Positions 8,779 to 17,445 of a stretch of DNA of 64,000 nt are shown here, piece by piece. Position numbers and translations under genes: made by a program. Each line of letters opens with the position of its first letter. Within the stretch, counting starts at the first letter, position 1. The stretch is from Mariaggregatimicrobium sp964498785 (GTDB lineage Bacteria; Zhuqueibacterota; Zhuqueibacteria; Thermofontimicrobiales; Thiofontviventaceae): positions 1 to 64,000 of the forward strand of contig CAZCJL010000018.1 of the NCBI GenBank assembly GCA_964498785.1, written 5' to 3'. Under the pieces are notes generated by a model. That model made no database searches. It had not been told where the DNA came from and saw only the letters and a program-made list of their open reading frames with translations.

Positions 8779-9534
8779 CTAATCCTCAAGGTACTTCAAT
8801 ACTTCGTCAACCTCATTTCCGCCTGTTAGTTTCAGAAAAATATCTTCCAGTGATTTATCTTCCTGATCAGAAAATTTACGTAATTCATCGATCGTGCCAT
8901 GGGCGATTAGTTTTCCGTTATTAATGATACCAACGCGATCGCACATGCTTTCGGCAATTTCCAGAATATGGGTGGACATGAAAACAGTCTTTCCTTTTAT
9001 CACCAGTCCGCGCAACAAGTCTTTCAAATTGCGGGCGCTTTTTGGATCGAGTCCCACTGTTGGTTCATCCAGAAACAAAATATCGGGATCGTGGATCAAC
9101 GCGCCGGTAAGAGCGCACTTTTGTTTCATTCCGTGAGAAAAGGATTGTATTAAATCATCAGCCCGATCATTCAACTCAAATAGTTCAAATATCCGATTCA
9201 TCCGTTTTGCGATATCGCTCCCCTCGACCTCATATAAATTTCCCATAAACTGAACAAACTCCCGGGCTGTTAACTTTTCATACAAATAGGGAACGTCGGG
9301 TACAAGTCCGAACTTCTTTTTCGCTGCTATCGGCTGGTCTTGAATACCATGACCGCCCAGAGAAACGCTGCCTTCAGTTGGCCGCAGCAGACCGGTCATC
9401 ATGCGGATAGTAGTTGTTTTCCCTGCGCCATTGGGTCCGAGGAAAACAAACAGTTCATTTTTTATATTCAAATTCAGGTGATCGACAGCGACAAAATTCT
9501 CATATTTTTTGGTGAGATTGGTTATTTCTATCAT
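8779..9534 (-). CDS. ABC transporter ATP-binding protein
   Basis: A cytoplasmic 251-residue ATPase that powers the adjacent permease. Walker A is FLGPNGAGKTT (about residues 31-41), the signature region is IQSFSHGMKQKCALTGAL, in which SHGM replaces the usual SGGQ, and Walker B is DILFLDEPTVGLDPKS, followed by the switch histidine in MSTHILE. This layout is typical of CcmA/NatA-like ATPases paired with ABC-2 permeases. It is the first gene of the two-gene unit and lies 45 bases after lepA. Confidence 0.92.
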   Translation of the reverse strand: MIEITNLTKKYENFVAVDHLNLNIKNELFVFLGPNGAGKTTTIRMMTGLLRPTEGSVSLGGHGIQDQPIAAKKKFGLVPDVPYLYEKLTAREFVQFMGNLYEVEGSDIAKRMNRIFELFELNDRADDLIQSFSHGMKQKCALTGALIHDPDILFLDEPTVGLDPKSARNLKDLLRGLVIKGKTVFMSTHILEIAESMCDRVGIINNGKLIAHGTIDELRKFSDQEDKSLEDIFLKLTGGNEVDEVLKYLED

Positions 9535-9579
9535 TCTGGTCTTTCTTAATTCGCCGCTCGTTTACACAACCAAATTACT

Positions 9580-11379
9580 TTACTCATCGACTTTCAAAAC
9601 AGCAAGGAAGGCTTCCTGCGGTACGTTCACGGTGCCTAATTGCTTCATACGGCGCTTGCCTTCTTTTTGTTTCTCCAATAGTTTCCGTTTACGCGTAATA
9701 TCTCCACCATAGCATTTTGCAGTCACATTTTTTCGCAATGCCCGGATCGTTTCCCGTGCGATTACCTTGCTGCCGATTGCCGATTGAATCGCGATCTCAA
9801 ACATTTGTCGCGGAATCAGGTCTTTCAATTTTTGACAAATTTTTCGGCCCCACTCATACGCTTTGGATCGATGTACAATCATCGATAATGCGTCCACAGG
9901 ATCACGGTTAATTAGTATCTCCAGTTTAACCATATCACCCTCTTTATAATCCATAAATTCATAATCAAATGATGCATATCCCCGGGTTATGGATTTTAAT
10001 TTATCATGAAAATCATAAATCACTTCGATAAGCGGAAATTCATAATGTAAATCTACGCGAGTAGTATCCAGGTAATCTGTGTTTATATAAACGCCGCGCC
10101 GGTCCTGGGCAAGTTTCATAATATTGCCGATATATTCAGAGGGCGCAAGAATACTAGCGCGAATATAGGGTTCCTCTGCTTTTTGAATTTCACCTTGTGG
10201 TAACCAGTCCACCGGATTATCCACAGTTAAGTCATCTCCATTTGTTTTTGTGATTCGAAATACCACGCTGGGCAACGTTGTGATCAAATTCAAATCATAT
10301 TCACGCTCCAATCGTTCCTGGACAATCTCCAGATGGAGCATTCCCAAAAATCCGCAGCGAAAACCAAATCCCAGCGCCAAAGAATCTTCTGGTTCATAAA
10401 CAAGCGCAGCATCGTTCAAAACGAATTTTTCCAATGCGCTGCGCAAATCTTCATAATCCTCGTTTTCTGCCGGAAAAATGCTACTGTAAACCATTGGTTT
10501 CACATCCCGATACCCTGGCAACCGCTTATCCGCGGGATTCTCACGTGAAGTAATCGTATCACCGACTTTAATGTTCTTTATTTCCTTGATCCCTGAAATA
10601 ACATAACCAACCTCTCCAACAGATAACCTGTCCCTGGGATTTTGTTTTAACCGCATTATCCCGACTTCATCGACTTGGAATCTTTTATGATGTGCGAAGA
10701 ATTTGATTTCCATACCCGGTTTAATTTCTCCCTGAAATACGCGAATATAAGCAACAGCTCCGCGATATGCATTAAACATAGAATCAAAAATCAATGCTTG
10801 CAACGGTGCTTTTTCGTCTCCTTTGGGGCATGGAGTCCGATTCACAATTGCTTCGAGAACATCATCAACACCGACGCCCTGTTTGGCGCTGCATAACAAA
10901 ATTTCATCTTCATCAATTCCCAATATATCAACAAGTTGATGTTTCACAACATCAGGCTGAGCATTTTTCATATCAATTTTATTAATCACAGGAATGATTG
11001 TCAAATCGTTTTCCAGCGCCAGATAAAGATTGCTGATCGTTTGCGCTTCCACACCTTGTGCCGCATCCACAATCAGAATAGCGCCTTCACAGGCCGCAAG
11101 ACTACGCGAAACTTCATAAGAAAAATCAACGTGTCCCGGAGTATCAATCAAATTCAAAACATACGTCTGTTTATCTTTTGCCTTATAATTCATTGTGATC
11201 GCATGCGACTTAATTGTAATACCACGCTCCCGTTCCAAATCCATACTATCCAGCACCTGTTCCATCATTTCTTCCTTTTTCAGAGTGCCGGTCAGTTCCA
11301 GAATGCGATCTGCGAGTGTCGACTTCCCGTGATCGATGTGTGCAATGATGCAAAAATTTCGTATTTTACTAATGTCCAT
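9580..11379 (-). CDS. lepA: Elongation factor 4 (LepA), ribosomal back-translocase GTPase
   Basis: A 599-residue translational GTPase, full length for LepA. G1 is AHIDHGKST (13-21), then RERGITIKSHAI (switch I), DTPGHVDF (G3) and NKIDMKNA (G4). The domain order then follows EF-G-like domains II, III and V, with GFRCGFLGMLHLEIVQERLEREY, and ends in the LepA-specific C-terminal domain with GGDITRKRKLLEKQKEGKRRMK. It acts on stalled ribosomes. The ATG follows GAGGT. Lying beside lepB is a common bacterial arrangement, here interrupted by the ABC exporter. Confidence 0.97.
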   Translation of the reverse strand: MDISKIRNFCIIAHIDHGKSTLADRILELTGTLKKEEMMEQVLDSMDLERERGITIKSHAITMNYKAKDKQTYVLNLIDTPGHVDFSYEVSRSLAACEGAILIVDAAQGVEAQTISNLYLALENDLTIIPVINKIDMKNAQPDVVKHQLVDILGIDEDEILLCSAKQGVGVDDVLEAIVNRTPCPKGDEKAPLQALIFDSMFNAYRGAVAYIRVFQGEIKPGMEIKFFAHHKRFQVDEVGIMRLKQNPRDRLSVGEVGYVISGIKEIKNIKVGDTITSRENPADKRLPGYRDVKPMVYSSIFPAENEDYEDLRSALEKFVLNDAALVYEPEDSLALGFGFRCGFLGMLHLEIVQERLEREYDLNLITTLPSVVFRITKTNGDDLTVDNPVDWLPQGEIQKAEEPYIRASILAPSEYIGNIMKLAQDRRGVYINTDYLDTTRVDLHYEFPLIEVIYDFHDKLKSITRGYASFDYEFMDYKEGDMVKLEILINRDPVDALSMIVHRSKAYEWGRKICQKLKDLIPRQMFEIAIQSAIGSKVIARETIRALRKNVTAKCYGGDITRKRKLLEKQKEGKRRMKQLGTVNVPQEAFLAVLKVDE

Positions 11380-11483
11380 TTATACCTCAAGTAGATTAAA
11401 GAATCTAAATGTATTAAATTTTTATCAAGAAATCAATACATTTTTTATTTTGATGAAATTTGGAGGGGTTTGGCACAGGATTC

Positions 11484-11516
11484 AGATTTCCGAAATTTTA
11501 AAAATTTCGGAAATCT
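11484..11516. repeat. 33-nt hairpin repeat, perfect copy
   Basis: AGATTTCCGAAATTT, TAA, AAATTTCGGAAATCT: a perfect 15-bp stem. The inner four base pairs differ from the copy at 5041 (ATTT/AAAT against GTTT/AAAC), yet pairing is kept. It lies 3' of the carboxypeptidase gene that ends at 11590 and is followed by a second hairpin at 11547. Confidence 0.8.
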
Positions 11517-11546
11517 CTGGTCCGCGGTTTTCGGTGCGAATATCGG

Positions 11547-11576
11547 TGCGAAGTTTTTAAACCTTCGCAAGGGCGA
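11547..11576. repeat. CCTTCGCAAGG-type hairpin repeat, short copy
   Basis: TGCGAAG and CTTCGCA pair around an AT loop, followed by AGGG, giving the AACCTTCGCAAGGG half seen in the 96-nt copies. It lies 14 bases after the carboxypeptidase stop. The same order, a 33-nt hairpin plus a CCTTCGCAAGG hairpin, recurs at 58083-58161 downstream of the GH38 gene. Confidence 0.6.
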
Positions 11577-11589
11577 TAGTCGAAAACAA

Positions 11590-13224
11590 CTATTCAGCTA
11601 CAATCGATTCAATCGGACTGACATCAGTCACCCGATAAACCGGATAAACATTCGGACGGTTTTTCCCCCATTGCTTCGCGATGATTTTGTTGAAATAGCC
11701 GTAAGCGAGCATGCTGTCATCGGATTCGGGCTCCAGCAAAATTGTAACAATTCGAGCCAGCGGTTGTCGCAAAGATACCAACCAGGAGTTTTCAGGAATA
11801 TCCATTTCAACAGGTTCATAATCTCCGGTCACTTCAATAAAAACATGCCCCTGATATATTTCATCGCTCACCTTAATTTCTGTTATTTTAAATTCTTCTA
11901 CAACGTGTTTCTGAGTTTTGGTAATCCGTCTGACTACCACACCGTGTTTTTTAAGTAATGCGATAGCCTCCTGTTGGGCAGGCAAAATAACGTAAGCTGC
12001 TGGCAATTGAATTCGCTTCACAGGTTCTGCTTTTGCCAGGTATGGCAACCGATAATCCCGGGGCACATCCGATTTCTTTACCAATATGCCGTTCCACCAT
12101 GAAGGATATTTATCCAGCTCTTCCGGCGGTATCTGTTCAATGCCAAACTCATAGCTTTTAACCGTAACATCCATTAATTTAACTTCATCATATTTTGTAA
12201 CAAATCCATCCTGAATAAAATTCTCCCGCGTCCGAAAATCCACATTTTTAACAAGCTCGCATAATTTTTTTGCATTGGAATTCGTATATTCCAGAATGGA
12301 CTTGATAAATGCGTACGATGACAGCACGCGCGTTTTAAAATCCACATGAGGATAATTTTCATCCAGTATTGACAGACGGTTTCGCAAGCCAACGTAATTC
12401 GTGCTCAACCTACTACCAAAGGAATAATTGCGCCACCCTTTTTCAGGATCGGTTCGATCAACAAAATTGCCATACGGAATGGATTCGTAGCCATATTTAT
12501 TCTTCATGAGTTTTTGAACAGCCGGGAATAATTTCTGCCACATATAATCCATAATTTCGCGCGATGTATTTGGATTGGCGGCCGTACAAAATGTCACCGG
12601 CGCCTGATGATACGAACCATTTTTTGTGTGCATATCAACAAATAATATCGGATCCCATTCATTAAAAACACGAACTAATGCAGAGACTTCCGGCGATTCG
12701 AGCTTCAGGAAATCACGGTTCAGATCAAGATTTTGACTGTTGTACCGTTCACCGGCTAATTCCGGTCCATTATCCCCGCGATTGTCAGGACTCAATTTAT
12801 CATTACCGTCCGCATTAAATATCGGAATGACAAGAATGACCTGATTCGTTAATAATTTTTTTAATTTCCCCACTGCGATATCACGAATTAACATTAAACA
12901 TGCTTCCTTGCCTTCAACTTCACCGGCATGAATGTTCGCCTGAATCAATACCGCCGGTTTTCCCAGGATTCGCAGCTCATACGCGCTGCTGATCCCATCC
13001 TCGCTGATTACAATCAATGGAATCAGCTTACCCTCTGTTGACGTGCCTAACGTCGCAACCTGAATCCGTTCCGAAATATTTTGAGCAGCATAGACCAATT
13101 CCATCACATCGGAATGAAGCGATGTTTGGGTGAAATCCGATTTTTCAGCCACTGTGAGCAGGTCATCTGCAATTCCGATTGTGACTTGTAAAAGAATTAG
13201 AGATAGTGTCATAATTATTTTCAT
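11590..13224 (-). CDS. Secreted M14-family zinc carboxypeptidase
   Basis: A 544-residue metallopeptidase with an N-terminal signal peptide (about residues 1-20). The zinc ligands fit M14: H99 and E102 in NIHAGEVEGKE, and H199 in FVDMHTKNG. NADGNDK and LDLNRDFLKLE (substrate-binding Arg/Asn) precede the third ligand, and RLSILDENY probably carries the general-base Glu. The C-terminal half is a beta-rich extension of unknown role. It would release C-terminal residues from peptides outside the cytoplasm. It follows DPP IV on the same strand, separated by 147 bases holding a 33-nt hairpin, so co-transcription is uncertain. The ATG follows AGAGGT. Confidence 0.87.
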   Translation of the reverse strand: MKIIMTLSLILLQVTIGIADDLLTVAEKSDFTQTSLHSDVMELVYAAQNISERIQVATLGTSTEGKLIPLIVISEDGISSAYELRILGKPAVLIQANIHAGEVEGKEACLMLIRDIAVGKLKKLLTNQVILVIPIFNADGNDKLSPDNRGDNGPELAGERYNSQNLDLNRDFLKLESPEVSALVRVFNEWDPILFVDMHTKNGSYHQAPVTFCTAANPNTSREIMDYMWQKLFPAVQKLMKNKYGYESIPYGNFVDRTDPEKGWRNYSFGSRLSTNYVGLRNRLSILDENYPHVDFKTRVLSSYAFIKSILEYTNSNAKKLCELVKNVDFRTRENFIQDGFVTKYDEVKLMDVTVKSYEFGIEQIPPEELDKYPSWWNGILVKKSDVPRDYRLPYLAKAEPVKRIQLPAAYVILPAQQEAIALLKKHGVVVRRITKTQKHVVEEFKITEIKVSDEIYQGHVFIEVTGDYEPVEMDIPENSWLVSLRQPLARIVTILLEPESDDSMLAYGYFNKIIAKQWGKNRPNVYPVYRVTDVSPIESIVAE

Positions 13225-13292
13225 TTTTACCTCTATTTTTAAATTTACTACTGAAGAAACGAAGATTGCACAAAGTAACTATTTGCACCCTT

Positions 13293-13325
13293 AGATTTCC
13301 GAAGACTCAAAGACTTCGGAAATCT
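13293..13325. repeat. 33-nt hairpin repeat, near-perfect copy
   Basis: AGATTTCCGAAGACT, CAA, AGACTTCGGAAATCT: 14 of 15 arm positions pair. It lies 47 bases 3' of the DPP IV stop on the minus strand, the same type of location as the other copies. Confidence 0.8.
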
Positions 13326-13371
13326 GATCCGCTAAAATTCAATAACGTTGTGCCTTCCTGCTAATAAAAAA

Positions 13372-15621
13372 TCACTTCCCACCCGCAGGTAAATTTTGAT
13401 ACAAATAATTTGTCAATAATGAGAATAAATGCAGTGTGGTATTTTCACCCTCATAAATGCTGTGGCTTCGATTGGGATATGCCATCATTGTAAACGGCTT
13501 GTTGTGTTTGATCAATTCGTTAATCACTGCTTCGGTGTTCTGGTAATGGACATTATCATCCGCGGTTCCATGAACGATGAGCAACTTGCCTTTCAGGTTT
13601 TTGGCGAATGTGACCGGTGAGCCCTGTTCATAACCGTCGGCGTTATCCTGCGGCAATCCCATATATCGTTCCTGGTAAACAGTATCATAATATCGCTGAT
13701 TTGCAACAGGAGCAATAGCTAACGCCACATGATATTGATCAGGATATCGAAAAATCATATTCAGGCTCATAGATCCGCCCCCACTCCATCCCCATATTCC
13801 GATGCGGGTGGAATCCACAAAGCTCCATTTGTTGATCTTACTGGCAGCAGCCGCCTGATCGACAGAGGACAAAATACCAACACGTTGATAAACGCATTTA
13901 CGCCACTTTCGCCCGCGGGGAGCGGGAGTGCCGCGATTATCAATACTGATGATGACATATCCCTGTTGCGCCAGCATATAATACCACAACGGACCTCTGC
14001 CGGCCCATCTATCCAGCACCGTTTGTCCGACTGGTTCACCATAAACGTAGTACAACAAAGGATAGCGTTTCGTTGCATCAAATTCAGGCGGTTTGAGCAT
14101 CCATCCATCCAGTTCGATTCTGTTCCCGATTTCTATTCTGAAAAATTCGACTTTGTTTCGCTCGATCCCGGCTAATTTTGAGCGTAATTCTTCATTACTC
14201 ACCAGCGTTCTGATCGATTGATGTTTTGGCAGGCTGATAATATCTGTGATCGGCGGATCATCAAAAGTAGAATAGGTATGAATCGCCCATTTTGAATTCG
14301 GCGAAATATTATACGCATGAGTGCCGGGCTGATCTTCCGGGCTCAATCTCTCTAATTTTCCTCTGCCGTTCAGGCGAACCCGGTATAAATAACGCCGTGC
14401 AGGATTTTCCGGAGACGCGATAAAATAGAGCCAGCCGCCAGCCTGATCCACATGCTCAATCGAAATAACATCATAATCTCCTTTTGTGAGCAAGACTTGT
14501 TTTTTTCCGTCTCTGGAAATTTTATACGCGTGTTGCCAGCCGTCGCGTTCGCTGAGCCAGAGAAAATATTTTCCATCATCGAGCCAGGTAACATCCCGCA
14601 CCACATTGAGCCAGGCGCTGTCCCGTTCTGTGTGAATCGTCTCCACCTTGCCGGTCGCCACGTTTCCGAGCATCACTTGATTTGTATTCTGCAAACGGTT
14701 CATGCGCTGCAACATCACCTGCTGTGAATTATTCGCCCATTCCATGTACGGGATATAATTATTTCGGGGATCTCCCGGAACATCCAGCCAGCGTGTTTCT
14801 GCGCCAGCGGCAGGCACAATTCCAACACGACACGCGGAGTTGGTGGTTCCTGCTTTCGGGTATTGCACCGGAATTGTGTATGAATACAAGGAATCCGTAT
14901 TATTGATCAATAGAAAATTTTGAACCCCATCGGTGTTAAATTGCCAATAGGCGATATTACGCGAATCAGGGCTCCAGCAAAACCCATCCCGCAATCGAAA
15001 TTCTTCTTCATATACCCAATCCGATGTACCGTTAATGATTGTTTCTGAGCCATCCCAGGTAAGCTGCCTGGTATACCCGGTAAGCACATTTTCAACATAT
15101 ATATTGTTGTTGTATACATACGCGATTTTTTTGCTGTCCGGAGAAAATTTAGCAAACATTAATGATGATGGTTCGGGTTTTTTCCCAATACGTCGAAATT
15201 TCCAGTTTTCCAAATTAAGCAGCCAATAATCACCACGTGTATTCATCCGCCAAACTCGGCTGGTATTTGTAAAAAGTAGCAAATATTTGTTATTCGGCGA
15301 CCAGTGGTAATCACTAATATCCATTGTTTTATTTTCGCCTGGTAAAATAAGTTTTGAGCCAGGAATTTTTACGATGCGCTCGCCGCTTTCAGGTTCGTAA
15401 AAAACAATTTCTTTTCCTTTTTCAACTTCTTTTGAAGATTCGATTTTCGAATAATACCTGCCATCATCAAGCCAGCGAATCTTACCTGTTCGCTCGGCTC
15501 GAAATTCTCCATTTTTAAATATCTGTTCCAGTGATAATATGGGCTCTTTCTCTTCCTGAGAGACACCTATTGTCGCCAATAAACAGAACATTATACACGC
15601 AACCAAACTTTTGCGTAACAT
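13372..15621 (-). CDS. Dipeptidyl peptidase IV (S9B), secreted
   Basis: A 749-residue serine peptidase that removes Xaa-Pro (or Xaa-Ala) dipeptides from N-termini. A signal peptide (residues 1-21) implies periplasmic or outer location. The N-terminal beta-propeller carries DWVYEEEF, the double-Glu motif that anchors the substrate amino group and is diagnostic of DPP IV. The C-terminal alpha/beta-hydrolase has the nucleophile in WGWSGGGSM (S613), the Asp in HGTADDNVH (about 689) and the His in PNRSHSIY (720). The start has a strong GAAGGAGGAT. It is the last gene of a tight run, SSS, GH20, SSS, DPP IV, with 27 bases after the preceding symporter. Together with the Xaa-Pro aminopeptidase and hydroxyproline dehydratase it points to proline-rich peptide use. 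Confidence 0.93.
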   Translation of the reverse strand: MLRKSLVACIMFCLLATIGVSQEEKEPILSLEQIFKNGEFRAERTGKIRWLDDGRYYSKIESSKEVEKGKEIVFYEPESGERIVKIPGSKLILPGENKTMDISDYHWSPNNKYLLLFTNTSRVWRMNTRGDYWLLNLENWKFRRIGKKPEPSSLMFAKFSPDSKKIAYVYNNNIYVENVLTGYTRQLTWDGSETIINGTSDWVYEEEFRLRDGFCWSPDSRNIAYWQFNTDGVQNFLLINNTDSLYSYTIPVQYPKAGTTNSACRVGIVPAAGAETRWLDVPGDPRNNYIPYMEWANNSQQVMLQRMNRLQNTNQVMLGNVATGKVETIHTERDSAWLNVVRDVTWLDDGKYFLWLSERDGWQHAYKISRDGKKQVLLTKGDYDVISIEHVDQAGGWLYFIASPENPARRYLYRVRLNGRGKLERLSPEDQPGTHAYNISPNSKWAIHTYSTFDDPPITDIISLPKHQSIRTLVSNEELRSKLAGIERNKVEFFRIEIGNRIELDGWMLKPPEFDATKRYPLLYYVYGEPVGQTVLDRWAGRGPLWYYMLAQQGYVIISIDNRGTPAPRGRKWRKCVYQRVGILSSVDQAAAASKINKWSFVDSTRIGIWGWSGGGSMSLNMIFRYPDQYHVALAIAPVANQRYYDTVYQERYMGLPQDNADGYEQGSPVTFAKNLKGKLLIVHGTADDNVHYQNTEAVINELIKHNKPFTMMAYPNRSHSIYEGENTTLHLFSLLTNYLYQNLPAGGK

Positions 15622-15648
15622 TTTTAGTATCCTCCTTCTAAAATAGAG

Positions 15649-17442
15649 TTACTCAGTTTTTAATTTCTTCCAAAAACGGAATAACAAAATTGCTGCTACA
15701 ATTGCGGTAACAGTAAGAATAGTTGCCGGCAGAATATTTCCGTAGAACCAGAAACCGGTGGCAAATAATATCCCGTAAATCAATATCAAGCCGAGGAAAA
15801 TGCACACAATACTTAATGGCAGATCCCATTTTAATGTTAATTCGCCATCCGTCGATTCGCCAAAATCCTGCGCCCATACAACCACGGTTTTCCAGCCGGG
15901 TCCGCCGGGATGCACCAGTCGATAGAATTCCATCAATTTCCTCATGTCTGCTGGTTTTGTCAATAATGTAACGCTGATCCAGCTCGCGGTAGTAATGGCG
16001 ACGCCGATAATGAGCCGTTGCCATTCGATTAACTGCGGTAATCCGGTTGCCGGGTGAATGATTTCAAAATAAACTGCCACGAAAAATGAAATGATCATCG
16101 CCGCAATTTCACTGATAGCATTAATCCGCCACCAAAACCATCGCAGCAAAAACAGTAAACCAGTACCAGCGCCAATTTGCAATAAAATATGGAATGCTTG
16201 CAGCGCATTTTGCAACAGCAGTGCGAAAATCGCACTCAGAATCATCAAACCAACGATGGACAATCTTCCAAATAACACTAATTCTTTTTCAGATGGATTT
16301 GATTTGATGAACCGCTTGTAGAAATCATTGACAATATAGGACGCACCCCAGTTTAAGTGTGTGGAAATGGTGGACATGACAGCGGCAATCAGCGAGGCGA
16401 TTACCACGCCCAGTAATCCGGTGGGCAGATACGTCAACATTGCGGAATACGCAAGGTCATTTTTTACGATGTGCGCCGGAATATGGGGGAACGCCGTTTG
16501 CAGGGACTGGATATCCGGAAAAATAACGAGCGACGCCAGGGCGACGATTATCCAGGACCAGGGACGGAGCGCATAATGTGCCAGATTGAAGAACAAGGTC
16601 GCGCCCATGGCATGTTTTTCATTTTTTGCCGCCAGCATTCGTTGCGCGATATAACCACCGCCGCCCGGTTCCGAGCCGGAATACCACACACTCCACCATT
16701 GCACCGCCAGCGGAATAATAAACACGATCATCATTTGTGAGGTATCATTGAAATCCGGCAGGATCGATATTTTGTTATAGACATTCGGATGGGATAGTAA
16801 CGTACCTAATCCATTAACTTCTGGCAAATTCAGCACGACCACTGCGGCAAAGATCGACCCGATCATTGCGACAATAAATTGCAGGAAATCGGTAATCAAC
16901 ACACCGCGCAAACCACCGAGCATCGTGTAAATCACAACCACAAGTGACGTGAGCAAAACGGTTTTAAACGGTGACAATCCGAGCATAACGCCGCCGATTT
17001 TCGTTGCTGCCAGCATCACACTTGCCATGATAACGATATTAAAAAATACGCCCAGGTACAACGCCCGAAATCCCCGTAAAAAAGCAGCGGATTTTCCGCT
17101 ATAACGGATTTCGTAAAATTCAATATCAGTGAGCACGCCGGAACGGCGCCATAATTTTGCATAAATAAACACGGTCACCATTCCTGTCAGCAGGAATGCC
17201 CACCACATCCAGTTGCCGGAAACGCCGTGGTTGCGCACCAGATCGGTCACCAGGTTTGGCGTATCTGCGGAAAACGTGGTAGCAACCATCGAAACACCGA
17301 GCAGCCACCATGGCATATTACGGCTGGACGCAAAAAATTCAGCAGCGCTGGATCCCGCGCGCTTCGTGATAGCAATGCCGATTATCAGATAAATCATAAA
17401 GAAACTGGTAATGAAAATCCAGTCAATCGAAGTGAGATTCAT
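15649..17442 (-). CDS. Sodium/solute symporter (SSS family)
   Basis: A 597-residue inner-membrane symporter with about 13-14 hydrophobic segments. Family features are the N-terminal ASSRNMPWWLLGVSMVATTFSADTPN, YTMLGGLRGVLITDFLQF in the middle, and STHLNWGASYIVNDFYKRF after the helix that carries IAAVMSTIS. These are typical of SSS members in glycan-utilisation loci. It starts 3 bases after the GH20 stop, so translation is coupled, and the transported solute may be a sugar released by that enzyme, such as N-acetylglucosamine. This substrate is inferred from position only. Confidence 0.9.
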   Translation of the reverse strand: MNLTSIDWIFITSFFMIYLIIGIAITKRAGSSAAEFFASSRNMPWWLLGVSMVATTFSADTPNLVTDLVRNHGVSGNWMWWAFLLTGMVTVFIYAKLWRRSGVLTDIEFYEIRYSGKSAAFLRGFRALYLGVFFNIVIMASVMLAATKIGGVMLGLSPFKTVLLTSLVVVIYTMLGGLRGVLITDFLQFIVAMIGSIFAAVVVLNLPEVNGLGTLLSHPNVYNKISILPDFNDTSQMMIVFIIPLAVQWWSVWYSGSEPGGGGYIAQRMLAAKNEKHAMGATLFFNLAHYALRPWSWIIVALASLVIFPDIQSLQTAFPHIPAHIVKNDLAYSAMLTYLPTGLLGVVIASLIAAVMSTISTHLNWGASYIVNDFYKRFIKSNPSEKELVLFGRLSIVGLMILSAIFALLLQNALQAFHILLQIGAGTGLLFLLRWFWWRINAISEIAAMIISFFVAVYFEIIHPATGLPQLIEWQRLIIGVAITTASWISVTLLTKPADMRKLMEFYRLVHPGGPGWKTVVVWAQDFGESTDGELTLKWDLPLSIVCIFLGLILIYGILFATGFWFYGNILPATILTVTAIVAAILLFRFWKKLKTE

Positions 17443-17445
17443 CGA

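Noticed and set aside
11470..11958. Plus-strand open frame of 162 codons opposite the carboxypeptidase gene
   Set aside because: It overlaps the well-supported M14 gene antisense, includes the 33-nt hairpin, and has no ribosome site or recognisable protein features.
13729..14175. Plus-strand open frame of 148 codons opposite DPP IV
   Set aside because: A shadow of the DPP IV catalytic domain; its sequence is Ser/Arg/His-rich and has no domain pattern.
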